A model generated the notes under the pieces. It did not search any database. It was not told where the DNA came from and worked only from the letters and a program-made list of their open reading frames with translations. A DNA stretch of 64,000 bases from Chloroflexota bacterium (GTDB lineage: Bacteria; Chloroflexota; Anaerolineae; Anaerolineales; UBA11579), in NCBI GenBank assembly GCA_013112575.1, contig JABFGG010000011.1, positions 55,500 to 119,499 on the forward strand. The letters run 5' to 3'. This document shows positions 42,245 to 50,871 of the stretch, one piece after another (the stretch's first letter is position 1; every line of letters starts with the position of its first letter). Position numbers and translations under genes: made by a program.

Positions 42245-43162
42245 ATGTCCACATCCCATCCATTAGCAGGCGTGTACGTTGCGGCTGTTACCCCACTACA
42301 AAAAGATAGCTCACCCGATTACGATGCCATTCCTGCATTGATGGAATTCTACGCCGGGCGCGGCTGCCATGGCGCCTTATTATTGGGGACAACCGGAGAG
42401 GGGCCGTCCTTTGCAGCCAATGAACGCCAGCAGATCTGGCAACAGGGCACAAAGGTGAGGGAGAAATATCCCGATTTCAGATTGCTGGCGGGAACGGGCA
42501 CACCCAGCCTGGAAGAAACAGCCTCCTACACAAAGCACGCTTTTGACCTGGGCTACGATGGGGTAGTTGTGCTACCGCCTTATTATTTTCGCACAGCCAG
42601 TGATGAAGGCTTGTTCGACTGGTACGACACGGTAATCCAAAAATCCGTACCGAGTGACGGGCATTTCCTTGGATACCATATTCCAAAGGTATCCGGTGTG
42701 GGGTTGGACATCAACTTATTGAAACGCTTGAAGGACACCTACCCAGACAAATTCGCGGGGCTAAAGGACTCGACGGGGAGCCAGGAACATGCTGAATTGC
42801 TGTCGAACACCTTTGGCGGCGACATCCTGGCATTGGTAGGCAACGACCGCTTACTTTCAAGCGGCTTGGAGATGGGGCTTTCCGGCTGCATTACGGCACT
42901 GGCCAACCTGGTTTCACCACAACTCCGCAAGGTTTGGGATGATTTCCAAAATGGGGATAATATAAAAGAAACACAAACAGCGATAGATCGGCACAGGGAC
43001 GTTCTAGATAAATACCCACCCGCGGCGGCCTTCCTGAAGGCCATGCTGCACAGAGTTTATGACCTGCCGCGCTGGGGGGTGAGAGCACCATTGTTACCAA
43101 TTTCTAACGAAGATGAAGAGGCTGCAGTGCAAGAGATAGCCAGTCTGGCCACTCCTGTATAG
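42245..43162 (+). CDS. DapA-family aldolase/synthase
   Basis: A 305-residue (beta/alpha)8 protein of the dihydrodipicolinate synthase / N-acetylneuraminate lyase family. LLLGTTGEGPSFAANERQQI is the family motif, the general-base tyrosine is in YHIPKVSGVG, and the Schiff-base lysine is in FAGLKDSTG. The family name does not give the substrate; relatives include DapA, NanA and sugar-acid lyases. The next gene follows after 12 bases. No lysine or sialic-acid genes are adjacent to decide. Confidence 0.88.
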   Translation: MSTSHPLAGVYVAAVTPLQKDSSPDYDAIPALMEFYAGRGCHGALLLGTTGEGPSFAANERQQIWQQGTKVREKYPDFRLLAGTGTPSLEETASYTKHAFDLGYDGVVVLPPYYFRTASDEGLFDWYDTVIQKSVPSDGHFLGYHIPKVSGVGLDINLLKRLKDTYPDKFAGLKDSTGSQEHAELLSNTFGGDILALVGNDRLLSSGLEMGLSGCITALANLVSPQLRKVWDDFQNGDNIKETQTAIDRHRDVLDKYPPAAAFLKAMLHRVYDLPRWGVRAPLLPISNEDEEAAVQEIASLATPV

Positions 43163-43174
43163 GCTTTATAAATA

Positions 43175-44035
43175 ATGACATTCCCAAAATCTACCTGGCG
43201 TTTACTAAAAACCAAAGCGGCCCCTGGGCCGTGGAACATGGCTGTTGATGAGGCTATCCTGGAAGCTGTAAGTGGCCAAAATTCGTTGCCAACTCTCAGG
43301 TTCTATAGTTGGGAGCCAGCCTGCTTATCCCTTGGCTATGCGCAAGCACTGGATGAAGTTGACCAAGAAGCCCTGGCGCAAAATGGCTGGGACGTAGTAC
43401 GCCGCCCCACTGGTGGGCGCGCTATCCTGCACACGGATGAACTGACCTACTCGGTAATTGGGCTGCCGGATGACCCGCGGCTGGAGGGCGGTGTGCTGGA
43501 GAGTTACCAGCGCCTTTCGAAAGCACTCCTATTGGGTTTGCAACGCTTAAGCCTACCAGCACAGATTAATGAAAAAAAGAAGAAAGAGGAGCAGAGTGAA
43601 GTAGAGCCAATTTGTTTTGAAGTGCCCAGCAATTACGAGATCACGGTAGATGGCAAGAAGCTGATCGGCAGCGCGCAAGCGCGTAAAAAGGGAGGCGTAT
43701 TGCAGCACGGCACGGTACCCTTGTACGGCGACCTGACACGCATCACCCAAGCCCTACGTTTTGATAATGAAGAGAAGCGCGAACGTGTCGGCCAAAGATT
43801 GCTGTCACGCGCCACTACTGTGGAAGAAGTGGTGAAGAGAGTAGTGAGTTGGGAGGAAGCCGCCGGGGCTTTTGGTGCAGCTTTTGAGGAAGAACTCAGC
43901 TTTGAATGGGAGCAAGGGGAGTTGAGTGCATCAGAGCGAGAACGTGCTGAAGAGTTGGTGGAGACAAAATATGGGGCAGAGGAATGGACAGCGCGAGTTT
44001 CGAGTAGATCACGAATGGCACGAATGAATGAATGA
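43175..44035 (+). CDS. lipoate/biotin protein ligase
   Basis: A 286-residue biotin/lipoate A/B ligase-fold protein. GPWNMAVDEAIL starts the catalytic fold, RRPTGGRAILHTDELTYSV is the lipoyl-AMP-binding loop, and KLIGSAQARKKGGVLQHGTVPLYGDL includes the conserved lysine. A charged insert (EKKKKEEQSEVE) lies near residues 130-140, and the C-terminal tail is rich in Glu and Arg. It probably attaches lipoate or octanoate to E2/GcvH proteins. It follows the DapA-like gene by 12 bases; that pairing may only be transcriptional. Confidence 0.87.
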   Translation: MTFPKSTWRLLKTKAAPGPWNMAVDEAILEAVSGQNSLPTLRFYSWEPACLSLGYAQALDEVDQEALAQNGWDVVRRPTGGRAILHTDELTYSVIGLPDDPRLEGGVLESYQRLSKALLLGLQRLSLPAQINEKKKKEEQSEVEPICFEVPSNYEITVDGKKLIGSAQARKKGGVLQHGTVPLYGDLTRITQALRFDNEEKRERVGQRLLSRATTVEEVVKRVVSWEEAAGAFGAAFEEELSFEWEQGELSASERERAEELVETKYGAEEWTARVSSRSRMARMNE

Positions 44036-44060
44036 CATAACTAATTAGGGAGGAGAAGAA

Positions 44061-45077
44061 TTACGGTTGCCATGATGGCGCAAGCACAGCTTCACCATTT
44101 TGTAGAGCCAAGAACTCTCTTTTGTTCCCCGTGTCCAGGTCAAAGATATAGATATGCCCAAATGCAATATCCCCAATTGCAATCTGTGAGCCATCAAGTG
44201 ACCAAGTAAATGAGGCCATTTCTGTGTAGCTGGGTTCTGTCAATCTCTGAACATTCTTGCCATCACTATCCATTACATATAAAGCAAAAATATGATAGTT
44301 TCCATCTCGCTCCGAAAGAAATGCAATTTTCTCACCATCAGGGGACCAAATAGGCTTGACGTTCGCCCAAGTATCATTTGTAAGTGCTACATCGCTTGAG
44401 CCATTCACAGCTCTAACGTGTATCTGGCTGGCCCCATCGTTACGCTCCTTCTGCGCCAGCAAAGACATATAAGCAATAAACTGACCATCCGGTGACCAGG
44501 CCGGGGTCTGGTAGAAAAAATCAAAGGACGGTTCAGTGAAATCGGAAATCTCCCCTGAAGCTATATCCAGGATACGCCACCACCAAAGGCCCTGCCCATC
44601 GGACGTACGGAAGGCAATATGTCCACCATGAGGCAACCAGACGGGCAAATCATTCTTATAATCAAAAGTCAATTGCAATAAGCTCTGGCCATCCGCATCC
44701 ATGACAAAGATCTGGTTATCGCCAGTGCGCTCGGAGGTGAAAGCGATACGCTCTCCATCCGGGGACCAGACTGGATCAGTATCGGAGGATGGATCAAAGG
44801 TTAGTTGTTGTAAGGTGGAACCGTCGGGACATGCTGTATAAATATCGGGATTCTTAAAATCCACAAAATTAAAAAGGACAAAAGCAATTCTTTTGCAATC
44901 GATTGGCGCAATAACAGTACTTGATAAAGTCGCCCGTGACAGTGGTGTGATCTGAACTGACATATCAGGGGATGGAGTTGCAACAGAATCTTCCACCCAG
45001 GTATCAATTACTCCACAAGCGGACAAAAATGTTACTGTGAGTGCCAGGGACATGGACCCAAACCAAGATCTTGGCAT
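44061..45077 (-). CDS. PD40 beta-propeller lipoprotein
   Basis: A 338-residue exported protein. The ATG at 45077 follows AGAGGT; a TTG at 45095 is less likely. The lipobox is LSACG. After a short Ser/Thr linker the rest is a TolB-like propeller: repeated units DPVWSPDGERIAFTSERTG, PVWLPHGGHIAFRTS, TPAWSPDGQFIAYMS, KPIWSPDGEKIAFLSERDG and FTWSLDGSQIAIGD, about six blades. Such PD40 proteins bind other surface proteins or ligands; there is no enzyme motif. It is monocistronic as far as can be seen. Confidence 0.85.
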   Translation of the reverse strand: MPRSWFGSMSLALTVTFLSACGVIDTWVEDSVATPSPDMSVQITPLSRATLSSTVIAPIDCKRIAFVLFNFVDFKNPDIYTACPDGSTLQQLTFDPSSDTDPVWSPDGERIAFTSERTGDNQIFVMDADGQSLLQLTFDYKNDLPVWLPHGGHIAFRTSDGQGLWWWRILDIASGEISDFTEPSFDFFYQTPAWSPDGQFIAYMSLLAQKERNDGASQIHVRAVNGSSDVALTNDTWANVKPIWSPDGEKIAFLSERDGNYHIFALYVMDSDGKNVQRLTEPSYTEMASFTWSLDGSQIAIGDIAFGHIYIFDLDTGNKREFLALQNGEAVLAPSWQP

Positions 45078-45279
45078 CAGTACCTCTCGAATCAAAGTGA
45101 CGTGTACGGACGGCCAAATGCTACCCTATTGTTCAGCCAGCTACATGACGAACAACCGATGATTGCCCCATGATTGGGCAACACAAAAGTTAACGCATGA
45201 TGATTTTCAAACTTTTTCAGATCAAAAGCTGTTCAGAAATCTACATCCATATCCCCAAAAAAACCAGAACTTGAATCTA

Positions 45280-45957
45280 TCAATTATCTTCCGGCCCGAC
45301 AAACTCTACATCTGGATAACCCAGGTCAATCAATAACCGCAAAAGAAAGCTCTCAGCGTTAATGCGGGCCTGGTCAAGAATGCCGTCTTCCAAAGCGGCA
45401 TTGAGGATCTCATCTTCGGCGGCCTGGCGTGCTTCTGTCTCCAAATTGACACTGCCACTGGTGAGAATGCCTACATCACGGTCGTAGACATAGGATTTAT
45501 CATTATCAAGGGCAGCAATAAAAACCTCAGCTTCTGGTAAACGCACCATTAAGGTCTCCCCCTCAACCCACATATCACCGGCCTGCAACTTGGCTAAATC
45601 TACCCCGGCGATGACATCACCATGAGCTACGAAAAGAAGGCGGTCGCCAAAGAGAACGCCAAAAGGCCCCTGCCCGGTTTCAGCAGTAATTACTTTTTCA
45701 AGTGAGTATTGAATGGTCTCAAGCCGGGCCAGGGTGCGCACATCACGGATGATGGTGACGGGATCAGGCAAAATAGTGGGCGTGGCATTGAGCAACTGTG
45801 CCACCTGGGTTTCCAATTCGCCGGAAACTGCCTCTACCGGTCCAGTAACCTGATTGAGTTGAGCAACGACCACAAAACCAAATACACCTAGACCAATAAG
45901 GACCGCAAAAAGCAAGATGGCTACGAGTGCGTTACGATTACCGCCAGAATTTTCCAT
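45280..45957 (-). CDS. DUF4230 membrane-anchored protein
   Basis: A 225-residue protein with one N-terminal membrane helix (about 10-32, AILLFAVLIGLGVFGFVV) and an extracytoplasmic domain matching DUF4230: RTLARLETIQYSLEKVITAE, GDRLLFVAHGDVIAGVDLAKL, MVRLPEAEVFIAALDNDKSYVYDRDVGI, and the C-terminal helix LDQARINAESFLLRLLIDLGYPDVEF. Length and layout are normal. The function of the family is unknown. The gene stands alone. Confidence 0.87.
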   Translation of the reverse strand: MENSGGNRNALVAILLFAVLIGLGVFGFVVVAQLNQVTGPVEAVSGELETQVAQLLNATPTILPDPVTIIRDVRTLARLETIQYSLEKVITAETGQGPFGVLFGDRLLFVAHGDVIAGVDLAKLQAGDMWVEGETLMVRLPEAEVFIAALDNDKSYVYDRDVGILTSGSVNLETEARQAAEDEILNAALEDGILDQARINAESFLLRLLIDLGYPDVEFVGPEDN

Positions 45958-46069
45958 AGGCGCGATTATAGTCTAAAATAAAGTGCTAAGAACAAAGCAA
46001 CCGCAGATGAATGGGATAAACACAGATAAACAATCCCCTTGAAAACACTATTAAATCAACGATCTCATT

Positions 46070-46354
46070 ATGCAAATTGGCCTACTCATCCTCGAAGTCA
46101 ACCTGCCCGCTTGCGGCTCGTTGAAGGAAAAGCGGGGGCGTTTAAAACCGCTAATCAACCGGTTGCAAAAGGATTACAAATTATCCGTGGCAGAAGTTGA
46201 TTTGCATGAAGTGTGGCAATCGAGCATTATCGCCTGTGTGATGGTTAGCAACGACAACAAGCACACTCAGAGTGTTTTGCAGAAAGTAAGCAATTGGGTG
46301 GAACGAGAATGGCGCGACCTTGAATTGGTGGATCACAGAATTGAAATGGTATAA
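46070..46354 (+). CDS. DUF503 (YlxP-like) small protein
   Basis: A 94-residue ferredoxin-like fold protein of the DUF503/YlxP family: ILEVNLPACGSLKEKRGRLKPLINRLQKDYKLSVAEVD, then VWQSSIIACVMVSNDNKHTQSVLQK. Relatives lie next to rbfA or truB in many bacteria and are linked to RNA or ribosome functions, but that context is missing here. It is immediately followed by the 34-bp palindromic terminator. Confidence 0.87.
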   Translation: MQIGLLILEVNLPACGSLKEKRGRLKPLINRLQKDYKLSVAEVDLHEVWQSSIIACVMVSNDNKHTQSVLQKVSNWVEREWRDLELVDHRIEMV

Positions 46355-46385
46355 AAGGGGGATGTGTATACACATCCCCCTTTTA
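46352..46385. terminator. perfect 34-bp palindromic terminator
   Basis: TAAAAGGGGGATGTGTA is followed directly by its reverse complement, giving 17-bp arms with no spacer. It serves both the DUF503 gene (whose stop it overlaps) and the convergent dodecin gene. Confidence 0.93.
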
Positions 46386-46389
46386 TCTT

Positions 46390-46596
46390 TTAGCTACCTT
46401 CAAACTTGAAGGATACTTTTACCTTGGTGCGGTAGGTGACGATCTTGCCATCCTCGATCTGCATATCCATGGAATCGATCTCGGCAATGCGCAGATCACG
46501 CAAGGTCTTAGATGCTGTTTCAACAGCGGCCTTGGCTGCAGCCTCAAAGGATTCTTCGCTGGTCCCTACAAGCTCAACGACTTTGTACACACTCAT
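46390..46596 (-). CDS. dodecin
   Basis: A 68-residue dodecin, the dodecameric flavin-storage protein. SVYKVVELVGTSEESFEAAAKAAVETASKTLRDL is the strand-helix signature, and VTYRTKVKVSFKFEG the C-terminal strands. The residue between strands, GKIVTYR, replaces the more common YRV. It binds riboflavin or FMN dimers and buffers free flavin. Given the many flavin/F420 enzymes in the region, storage of flavin cofactor is sensible. Confidence 0.93.
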   Translation of the reverse strand: MSVYKVVELVGTSEESFEAAAKAAVETASKTLRDLRIAEIDSMDMQIEDGKIVTYRTKVKVSFKFEGS

Positions 46597-46716
46597 ATAA
46601 ATCTCCTTTTCATTATGCTGAAGGTGGTGGAATTGACGATTTCATCGTAACGTCTTTGCAAATGAAATGCAAGTTTATGCTTTTCGGAGGTAAATAACAC
46701 CTGCTATACTTCTGGC

Positions 46717-47508
46717 ATGGACCTCAAATTAAAAGATGCACGTGCATTAGTGACAGGAGCCAGTCGTGGCCTGGGTTACGCAACGGCCAAAGCCCTGGCA
46801 CAAGAAGGTGCCCAGTTGGTAATCAATAGCAGCAACGCCAATAGCATTACAGAAGCGGCTGAGAAGCTAAACAATGACACTGGTGCAAAAGTCACAGCCA
46901 TTGCCGGGGATTTGACAGATGGTGATGCACCAGCAAAAACCATCGCGGAGGCCGTGGAATCGCTGGGAGGGCTGGATATCCTGATCACCAATGCAGGCGG
47001 CCCACCTGCAGGTAGTTTCGAGAGCTTTGACGAGGCCACCTGGGATAAGGCCATTGACCTTTCTTTCATGAGCCACGTGCGCCTGATCCGCTCAGCATTG
47101 CCGCACCTTCGCAAGTCTGAAATCGCCAGTGTATTGACGGTCACCTCTTACTCTGTCAAGCAGCCGGTACCCAACCTGGTGCTGTCCAACAGCATAAGGG
47201 CAGCCACGATCGGCCTGACCAAAACGCTGGCCCTGGAATTGGGCAGTGATAATATCCGCTTCAATTCGATCCTGCCCGCCTGGACAGAGACTGAACGCAT
47301 CTATGAGCTGATGGGACACCGTGCCAAACAAAGCGGCAAAAGTGTTGAAGAGGAAATCAAGGCACAATCGGCAGCCAGCCCGTTAGGACGTATGGGCACA
47401 CCACAGGAATTTGCCAACGCGGCAGTCTTCCTGGTATCACCAGTAGCCTCATATATCACCGGGGTGATGCTACCTATCGACGGCGGGATGTATAAAGGGA
47501 CCTTTTAG
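46717..47508 (+). CDS. SDR-family protein with degenerate catalytic site
   Basis: A 263-residue SDR with a normal NAD(P) site (VTGASRGLGYATAKAL; AGDLTDGDA; NAGGPPAG). The expected YxxxK is replaced: the site reads PNLVLSNSIRAATIGLTK, with leucine where tyrosine should be and arginine for lysine. The subgroup with NAGGPP and this change is known as 3-oxoacyl-reductase-like SDRs with a partial active site. It may therefore use other residues or be a binding protein. The C-terminal IDGGMYKG is normal. Transcribed with the methyltransferase and patatin genes that follow (8-base gap, then a 4-base overlap). Confidence 0.85.
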   Translation: MDLKLKDARALVTGASRGLGYATAKALAQEGAQLVINSSNANSITEAAEKLNNDTGAKVTAIAGDLTDGDAPAKTIAEAVESLGGLDILITNAGGPPAGSFESFDEATWDKAIDLSFMSHVRLIRSALPHLRKSEIASVLTVTSYSVKQPVPNLVLSNSIRAATIGLTKTLALELGSDNIRFNSILPAWTETERIYELMGHRAKQSGKSVEEEIKAQSAASPLGRMGTPQEFANAAVFLVSPVASYITGVMLPIDGGMYKGTF

Positions 47509-47516
47509 GACAGGCG

Positions 47517-48167
47517 ATGAGTTGTTGCAAACAATGCCAGGGAATTGAGCAAACTTTTGATGACAATCTGGCGCTGGATGAATTGAAAGATTATCAGGAG
47601 AAAGGCCCAGATGAAACCACCGTCTGGCTGCTTGAACGGTTGAAGGAAGAAAACTTGGAGAGTAATACCTTGCTGGATATTGGTGGAGGGATAGGGACAA
47701 TCCAGTTGGAACTTTTACAAGCGGGGGTAAAACATGCAACCAGCGTGGATGCTTCAACGGCCTATATCAAAACAGCACGAGAAGAAGCGGAACGCCAGGG
47801 ATTGGAAGAGCGGATAACTCACCAATATGGGGATTTTGTGGACATCGCCCCTGAATTAGAACAGGCTGACATCGTGACGCTTGAGCGGGTGATCTGCTGC
47901 TATCACGATATGCCTGCACTAGTCAGTAAATCGGCTCAACTTGCCAAAAGGTATTACGGGGCGATCTACCCACGCGATACCTGGTGGCTGCGCATTGCAC
48001 AAAGGATTGGCGGCTTTTTCCTGTGGGCGTCGCGCAACCCCTTCCGATTCTTTGTGCACCCCACAAAAGAAGTTGAGGGTATTCTGCAGAGCCAGGGTTT
48101 CAAACGCATCTTCCACCGGCAAGGCTTCATCTGGCAAGTGGCCTTGTTCGAAAAGACAGGGCCATGA
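47517..48167 (+). CDS. class I SAM methyltransferase
   Basis: A 216-residue Rossmann methyltransferase. N-terminal MSCCKQCQGIE has three cysteines that may bind a metal. Motif I is LLDIGGGIGTIQLELL, motif II VDASTAYIKTAREEAE, then YGDFVDIAP and ADIVTLERVICCYHDMPALV. The sequence around the middle resembles small-molecule methyltransferases (for example, Mg-protoporphyrin-like), but no substrate can be named. Its stop overlaps the patatin start (ATGA). Confidence 0.83.
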   Translation: MSCCKQCQGIEQTFDDNLALDELKDYQEKGPDETTVWLLERLKEENLESNTLLDIGGGIGTIQLELLQAGVKHATSVDASTAYIKTAREEAERQGLEERITHQYGDFVDIAPELEQADIVTLERVICCYHDMPALVSKSAQLAKRYYGAIYPRDTWWLRIAQRIGGFFLWASRNPFRFFVHPTKEVEGILQSQGFKRIFHRQGFIWQVALFEKTGP

Positions 48168-49132
48168 GCTTTAAGATCCTCTCGCTAGATGGCGGCGGTA
48201 TCCGCGGGCTGATCAGCGCATTGATTCTGGACGAGATCGAACGGCGCACAGGGCAACCGATTGCCAGTTTATTTGACCTGATCGCAGGCACATCTACAGG
48301 CGGACTGCTGGCCCTGGGACTGACAAAACGTTCCCCAAGCAACCCACAAGTGCCCCAACTTTCTGCTGCCGACCTGGAATTGCTGTATGTGGAAGAAGGC
48401 AATAAGATTTTCCATGCGCCATTCTGGCACAAACTGTTCTCGCTTGGAAATTTGGTCAACGAGAAATATCCACAGGAAGGCGTCGATCTAGCGCTAGAAA
48501 AATTTTTGGGGGACGCTATGCTCAAAGACGTGCTGACCGATGTGGTGATCACAAGCTACGACATCCACCACCGACGAGCATGGTTCTTCCGTAGCGCAAA
48601 CGCCAAAATGGACCCAATGTACGATTTCCCACTGGTGGAGGTGGGCCGCGCTACCTCAGCCGCGCCAACCTATTTTGAGCCACAATTGATAGAAAAAGGG
48701 GGTAAAGCGTTTAGCCTGGTAGACGGGGGCGTGTATGCCAACAACCCGGCTATGTGTGCTTATGCGGATGCCATAAATATGGATGTACGCCCTGACGACA
48801 TCGTGATGGTGTCTATCGGGACAGGGACATCCGGCGACCAGGCTGCAATGGGCTATAAGCACAGCGACGCCAAAGATTGGGGCTTGATCGGCTGGGCTGT
48901 GCCGATATTGACCATGGTGATGGAGAGCCTCTCCGATACGGTGGAATACCAGTTGGGGCGTATCCTGCCACCGCAGCAATATTTCCGTTTGCAGGCCCGC
49001 CTGACGTGGGCCAATGCAGAGCTGGATGACGTTTCTCCCCAGAACCTGGCGGCCTTAAAAGCCGATGCCCAGGATTACGTCATCCGGGCATCGGAATACA
49101 TCGATCAGGTGTGTGAAACGATCACAAAGTGA
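48164..49132 (+). CDS. patatin-like phospholipase
   Basis: A 322-residue patatin. DGGGIRGLISALIL is the oxyanion hole, GTSTGGLLALGL the nucleophile elbow (Ser near 44), and LVDGGVYANNPAM the catalytic Asp. It has no signal peptide and no membrane helix. It hydrolyses acyl esters from phospholipids or related lipids. The 4-base overlap with the methyltransferase suggests joint lipid metabolism. Phage-defence CapV-type patatins look similar, but no cyclase is encoded near, so that reading is not supported. Confidence 0.9.
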   Translation: MSFKILSLDGGGIRGLISALILDEIERRTGQPIASLFDLIAGTSTGGLLALGLTKRSPSNPQVPQLSAADLELLYVEEGNKIFHAPFWHKLFSLGNLVNEKYPQEGVDLALEKFLGDAMLKDVLTDVVITSYDIHHRRAWFFRSANAKMDPMYDFPLVEVGRATSAAPTYFEPQLIEKGGKAFSLVDGGVYANNPAMCAYADAINMDVRPDDIVMVSIGTGTSGDQAAMGYKHSDAKDWGLIGWAVPILTMVMESLSDTVEYQLGRILPPQQYFRLQARLTWANAELDDVSPQNLAALKADAQDYVIRASEYIDQVCETITK

Positions 49133-49158
49133 GGGCGGGCGGCGTGCGCCCGTACAAT

Positions 49159-50274
49159 TTATTGATCTGAATCCGTTTCGAGTTTCGCACCAGCGACAAC
49201 AGCCAGGGCAGTCAAGCTTGTAGCATCCGGGGAGCCTTCATAAGCTACAGCCAAATTCATACCAATTTCAATATCTTCTAGACCATTAAACTCAGGGTCC
49301 CGGCTGACGAAGCGGGTGGTGTCTGTTACTGAAAACGTCAGTACAGCACCATCGCGAGTGGTGAGCGTGAAAGAAGCATCGCCAACAGTTGTGACCTCGC
49401 CCCTAGCCTTTTCAGCATCCAGCAGGTCTGCCTCGCCAACTGCCACGCCCTTAGCCAAGAGTGTGCCATCATCCACCAATTCGGCTCCCACAACTGCAGC
49501 CATGCCGGCTTCTACTTCGGCCAAACTGAGCACAACTCCATCGCGGCTATGGAATTGGGTTTCGTCATCTACCAGAAATGTAGATTGTTCGCCATTGCGT
49601 TTGTCGATCGTGAAAGTGCTGGCATCCAGATTGACGGCGGAGATTAAACCTGCGAAACGTTTTGCGCCAGGACGCTGGCCAGTGCCGCTGGCAACCCCAG
49701 CGGCCACGAGGCTCTCTGCGGTGGCGGGGTCAACATCTGAAGGTTGGGCCTGGACGATGATGTGGATGCCGAGCTTGATGTCATCGAAACTACTCAGGCC
49801 GCCATAAAAATTGGTCTCTAGTGTTGTGACAATGCGGACGACGTGGTCATCGGCTGTGTTGAGGGTAAAGGTCTCCTCAGAAAAGCTAACAGCAATGACC
49901 TCCCCGCGTACGAGACGGCCACGAACATCACTGGGGTCAAAGTCATCGGGTGTGAGGATGACCACATCAGCAACGAGATCACCAGCATCGTTGGGCGTAG
50001 CAGAACCGGCAACCCACATGCGCAACTTCAGTTCGGCAAAGCTGGCTGGTGCGCAGTCCGGGTACTTATATTCGGTTTCGGCGTTAACAAAGACAGTATG
50101 GGTTCCGGCGCGGTTCTCAACCACAAACCAGTCATCACCCAAGTCAATGATCTGGCCAAAGCCGCGCTGTTGTCCAGGGCGATCCGGGGGGATTTCCTGT
50201 GCAAGGGCAGGGCTGCCTATGGCTAAGGCCGATACCAAGGTAAGACTTAGACTCAAAATCAATTTGCGTAACAT
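49159..50274 (-). CDS. secreted DUF5666-type repeat protein
   Basis: A 371-residue exported protein. The ATG at 50274 follows GGAGGT; the ORF extends upstream without a site. Signal peptide at 1-25 (LSLSLTLVSALAIGSPALAQ). The rest is at least four repeated OB-like units of about 75 residues (for example, GEVIAVSFSEETFTLNTADDHVVRI, GLISAVNLDASTFTIDKRNGEQSTFLVDDETQF, GEVTTVGDASFTLTTRDGAVLTFSVTDTTRFV), matching the DUF5666 pattern. Function unknown; these often occur in extracellular or envelope proteins. Confidence 0.82.
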   Translation of the reverse strand: MLRKLILSLSLTLVSALAIGSPALAQEIPPDRPGQQRGFGQIIDLGDDWFVVENRAGTHTVFVNAETEYKYPDCAPASFAELKLRMWVAGSATPNDAGDLVADVVILTPDDFDPSDVRGRLVRGEVIAVSFSEETFTLNTADDHVVRIVTTLETNFYGGLSSFDDIKLGIHIIVQAQPSDVDPATAESLVAAGVASGTGQRPGAKRFAGLISAVNLDASTFTIDKRNGEQSTFLVDDETQFHSRDGVVLSLAEVEAGMAAVVGAELVDDGTLLAKGVAVGEADLLDAEKARGEVTTVGDASFTLTTRDGAVLTFSVTDTTRFVSRDPEFNGLEDIEIGMNLAVAYEGSPDATSLTALAVVAGAKLETDSDQ

Positions 50275-50371
50275 ATTGCTACCTCCAATTGAACCCAGCT
50301 TAGAGGCAGCGAGCAAAAAAAGTGCTAGGTGAGTGTAAATAGACTGTAAATCTTTGGGGAGGGGAATAAAA

Positions 50372-50398
50372 AAAGCCCACCGTTTCGGCGGGCTTTGC
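50372..50398 (-). terminator. intrinsic terminator of yegP-like gene
   Basis: On the minus strand AAAGCCCGCC pairs with GGTGGGCTTT over a 5-base loop and continues into T residues (50374-50368). It lies about 20 bases past the YegP-like stop codon. Confidence 0.88.
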
Positions 50399-50417
50399 GC
50401 GCAAGCTTAGGAAAAAA

Positions 50418-50756
50418 CTATTCTTTGCTAAGGTCCTGCACTTTGGCTTTGCCAGCGTTTGTACCAACGGATTTGATGCCGTTGTTGCGGCCACTTTCCG
50501 AGTTGTACATTTCACTGGTTCCGATAACCTGGCCGTTCCCAGCTTTGAGGTTAAAGAAATGCTTGCCGTTGCGGGCCTTTTTGCGATCAAAGCGGGCATC
50601 CATTTTGGCGTTCTTACGAACGGATGCAATACCATTCTTGCAACCAGCTTTGCTGGCATAACCTTCGCTACGCAAGATGGGTTCCCCGTTGGCTGCTTTG
50701 AGCACAAAGTAGAACTGTTTGTTCTTACCTTTGCTGATCTCGAATTCTGCGGGCAT
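50418..50756 (-). CDS. YegP-like DUF1508 protein, two repeats
   Basis: A 112-residue protein of two DUF1508 (YegP) repeats: FYFVLKAANGEPILRSEGYASKAGCKNGIASVRKNA (residues about 15-50) and HFFNLKAGNGQVIGTSEMYNSESGRNNGIKSVGTNA (about 65-100). Each unit has beta strands and a helix. The protein is small, soluble and full length. Cellular function of the family is unknown. A TCTCC-like ribosome site precedes the ATG. Confidence 0.92.
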   Translation of the reverse strand: MPAEFEISKGKNKQFYFVLKAANGEPILRSEGYASKAGCKNGIASVRKNAKMDARFDRKKARNGKHFFNLKAGNGQVIGTSEMYNSESGRNNGIKSVGTNAGKAKVQDLSKE

Positions 50757-50871
50757 GATGATTGTCTCCTTTATTCCTTCTCAACAGATGCCAAATTGTA
50801 CCACCACAAAAAAATGGGATTCAATTTGAATAATTGCAAATGACTGACGTTTTTGTTAGGTTCTTAAAACC

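Noticed and set aside
48164..49132. CapV effector of a CBASS defence system
   Set aside because: No nucleotide cyclase or accessory gene is adjacent. The patatin is in an operon with an SDR and a methyltransferase.
50300..50707. 135-codon leftward ORF over the YegP gene
   Set aside because: It is an out-of-frame shadow of the two YegP repeats, which are clearly coded in the other frame, and runs across their terminator.
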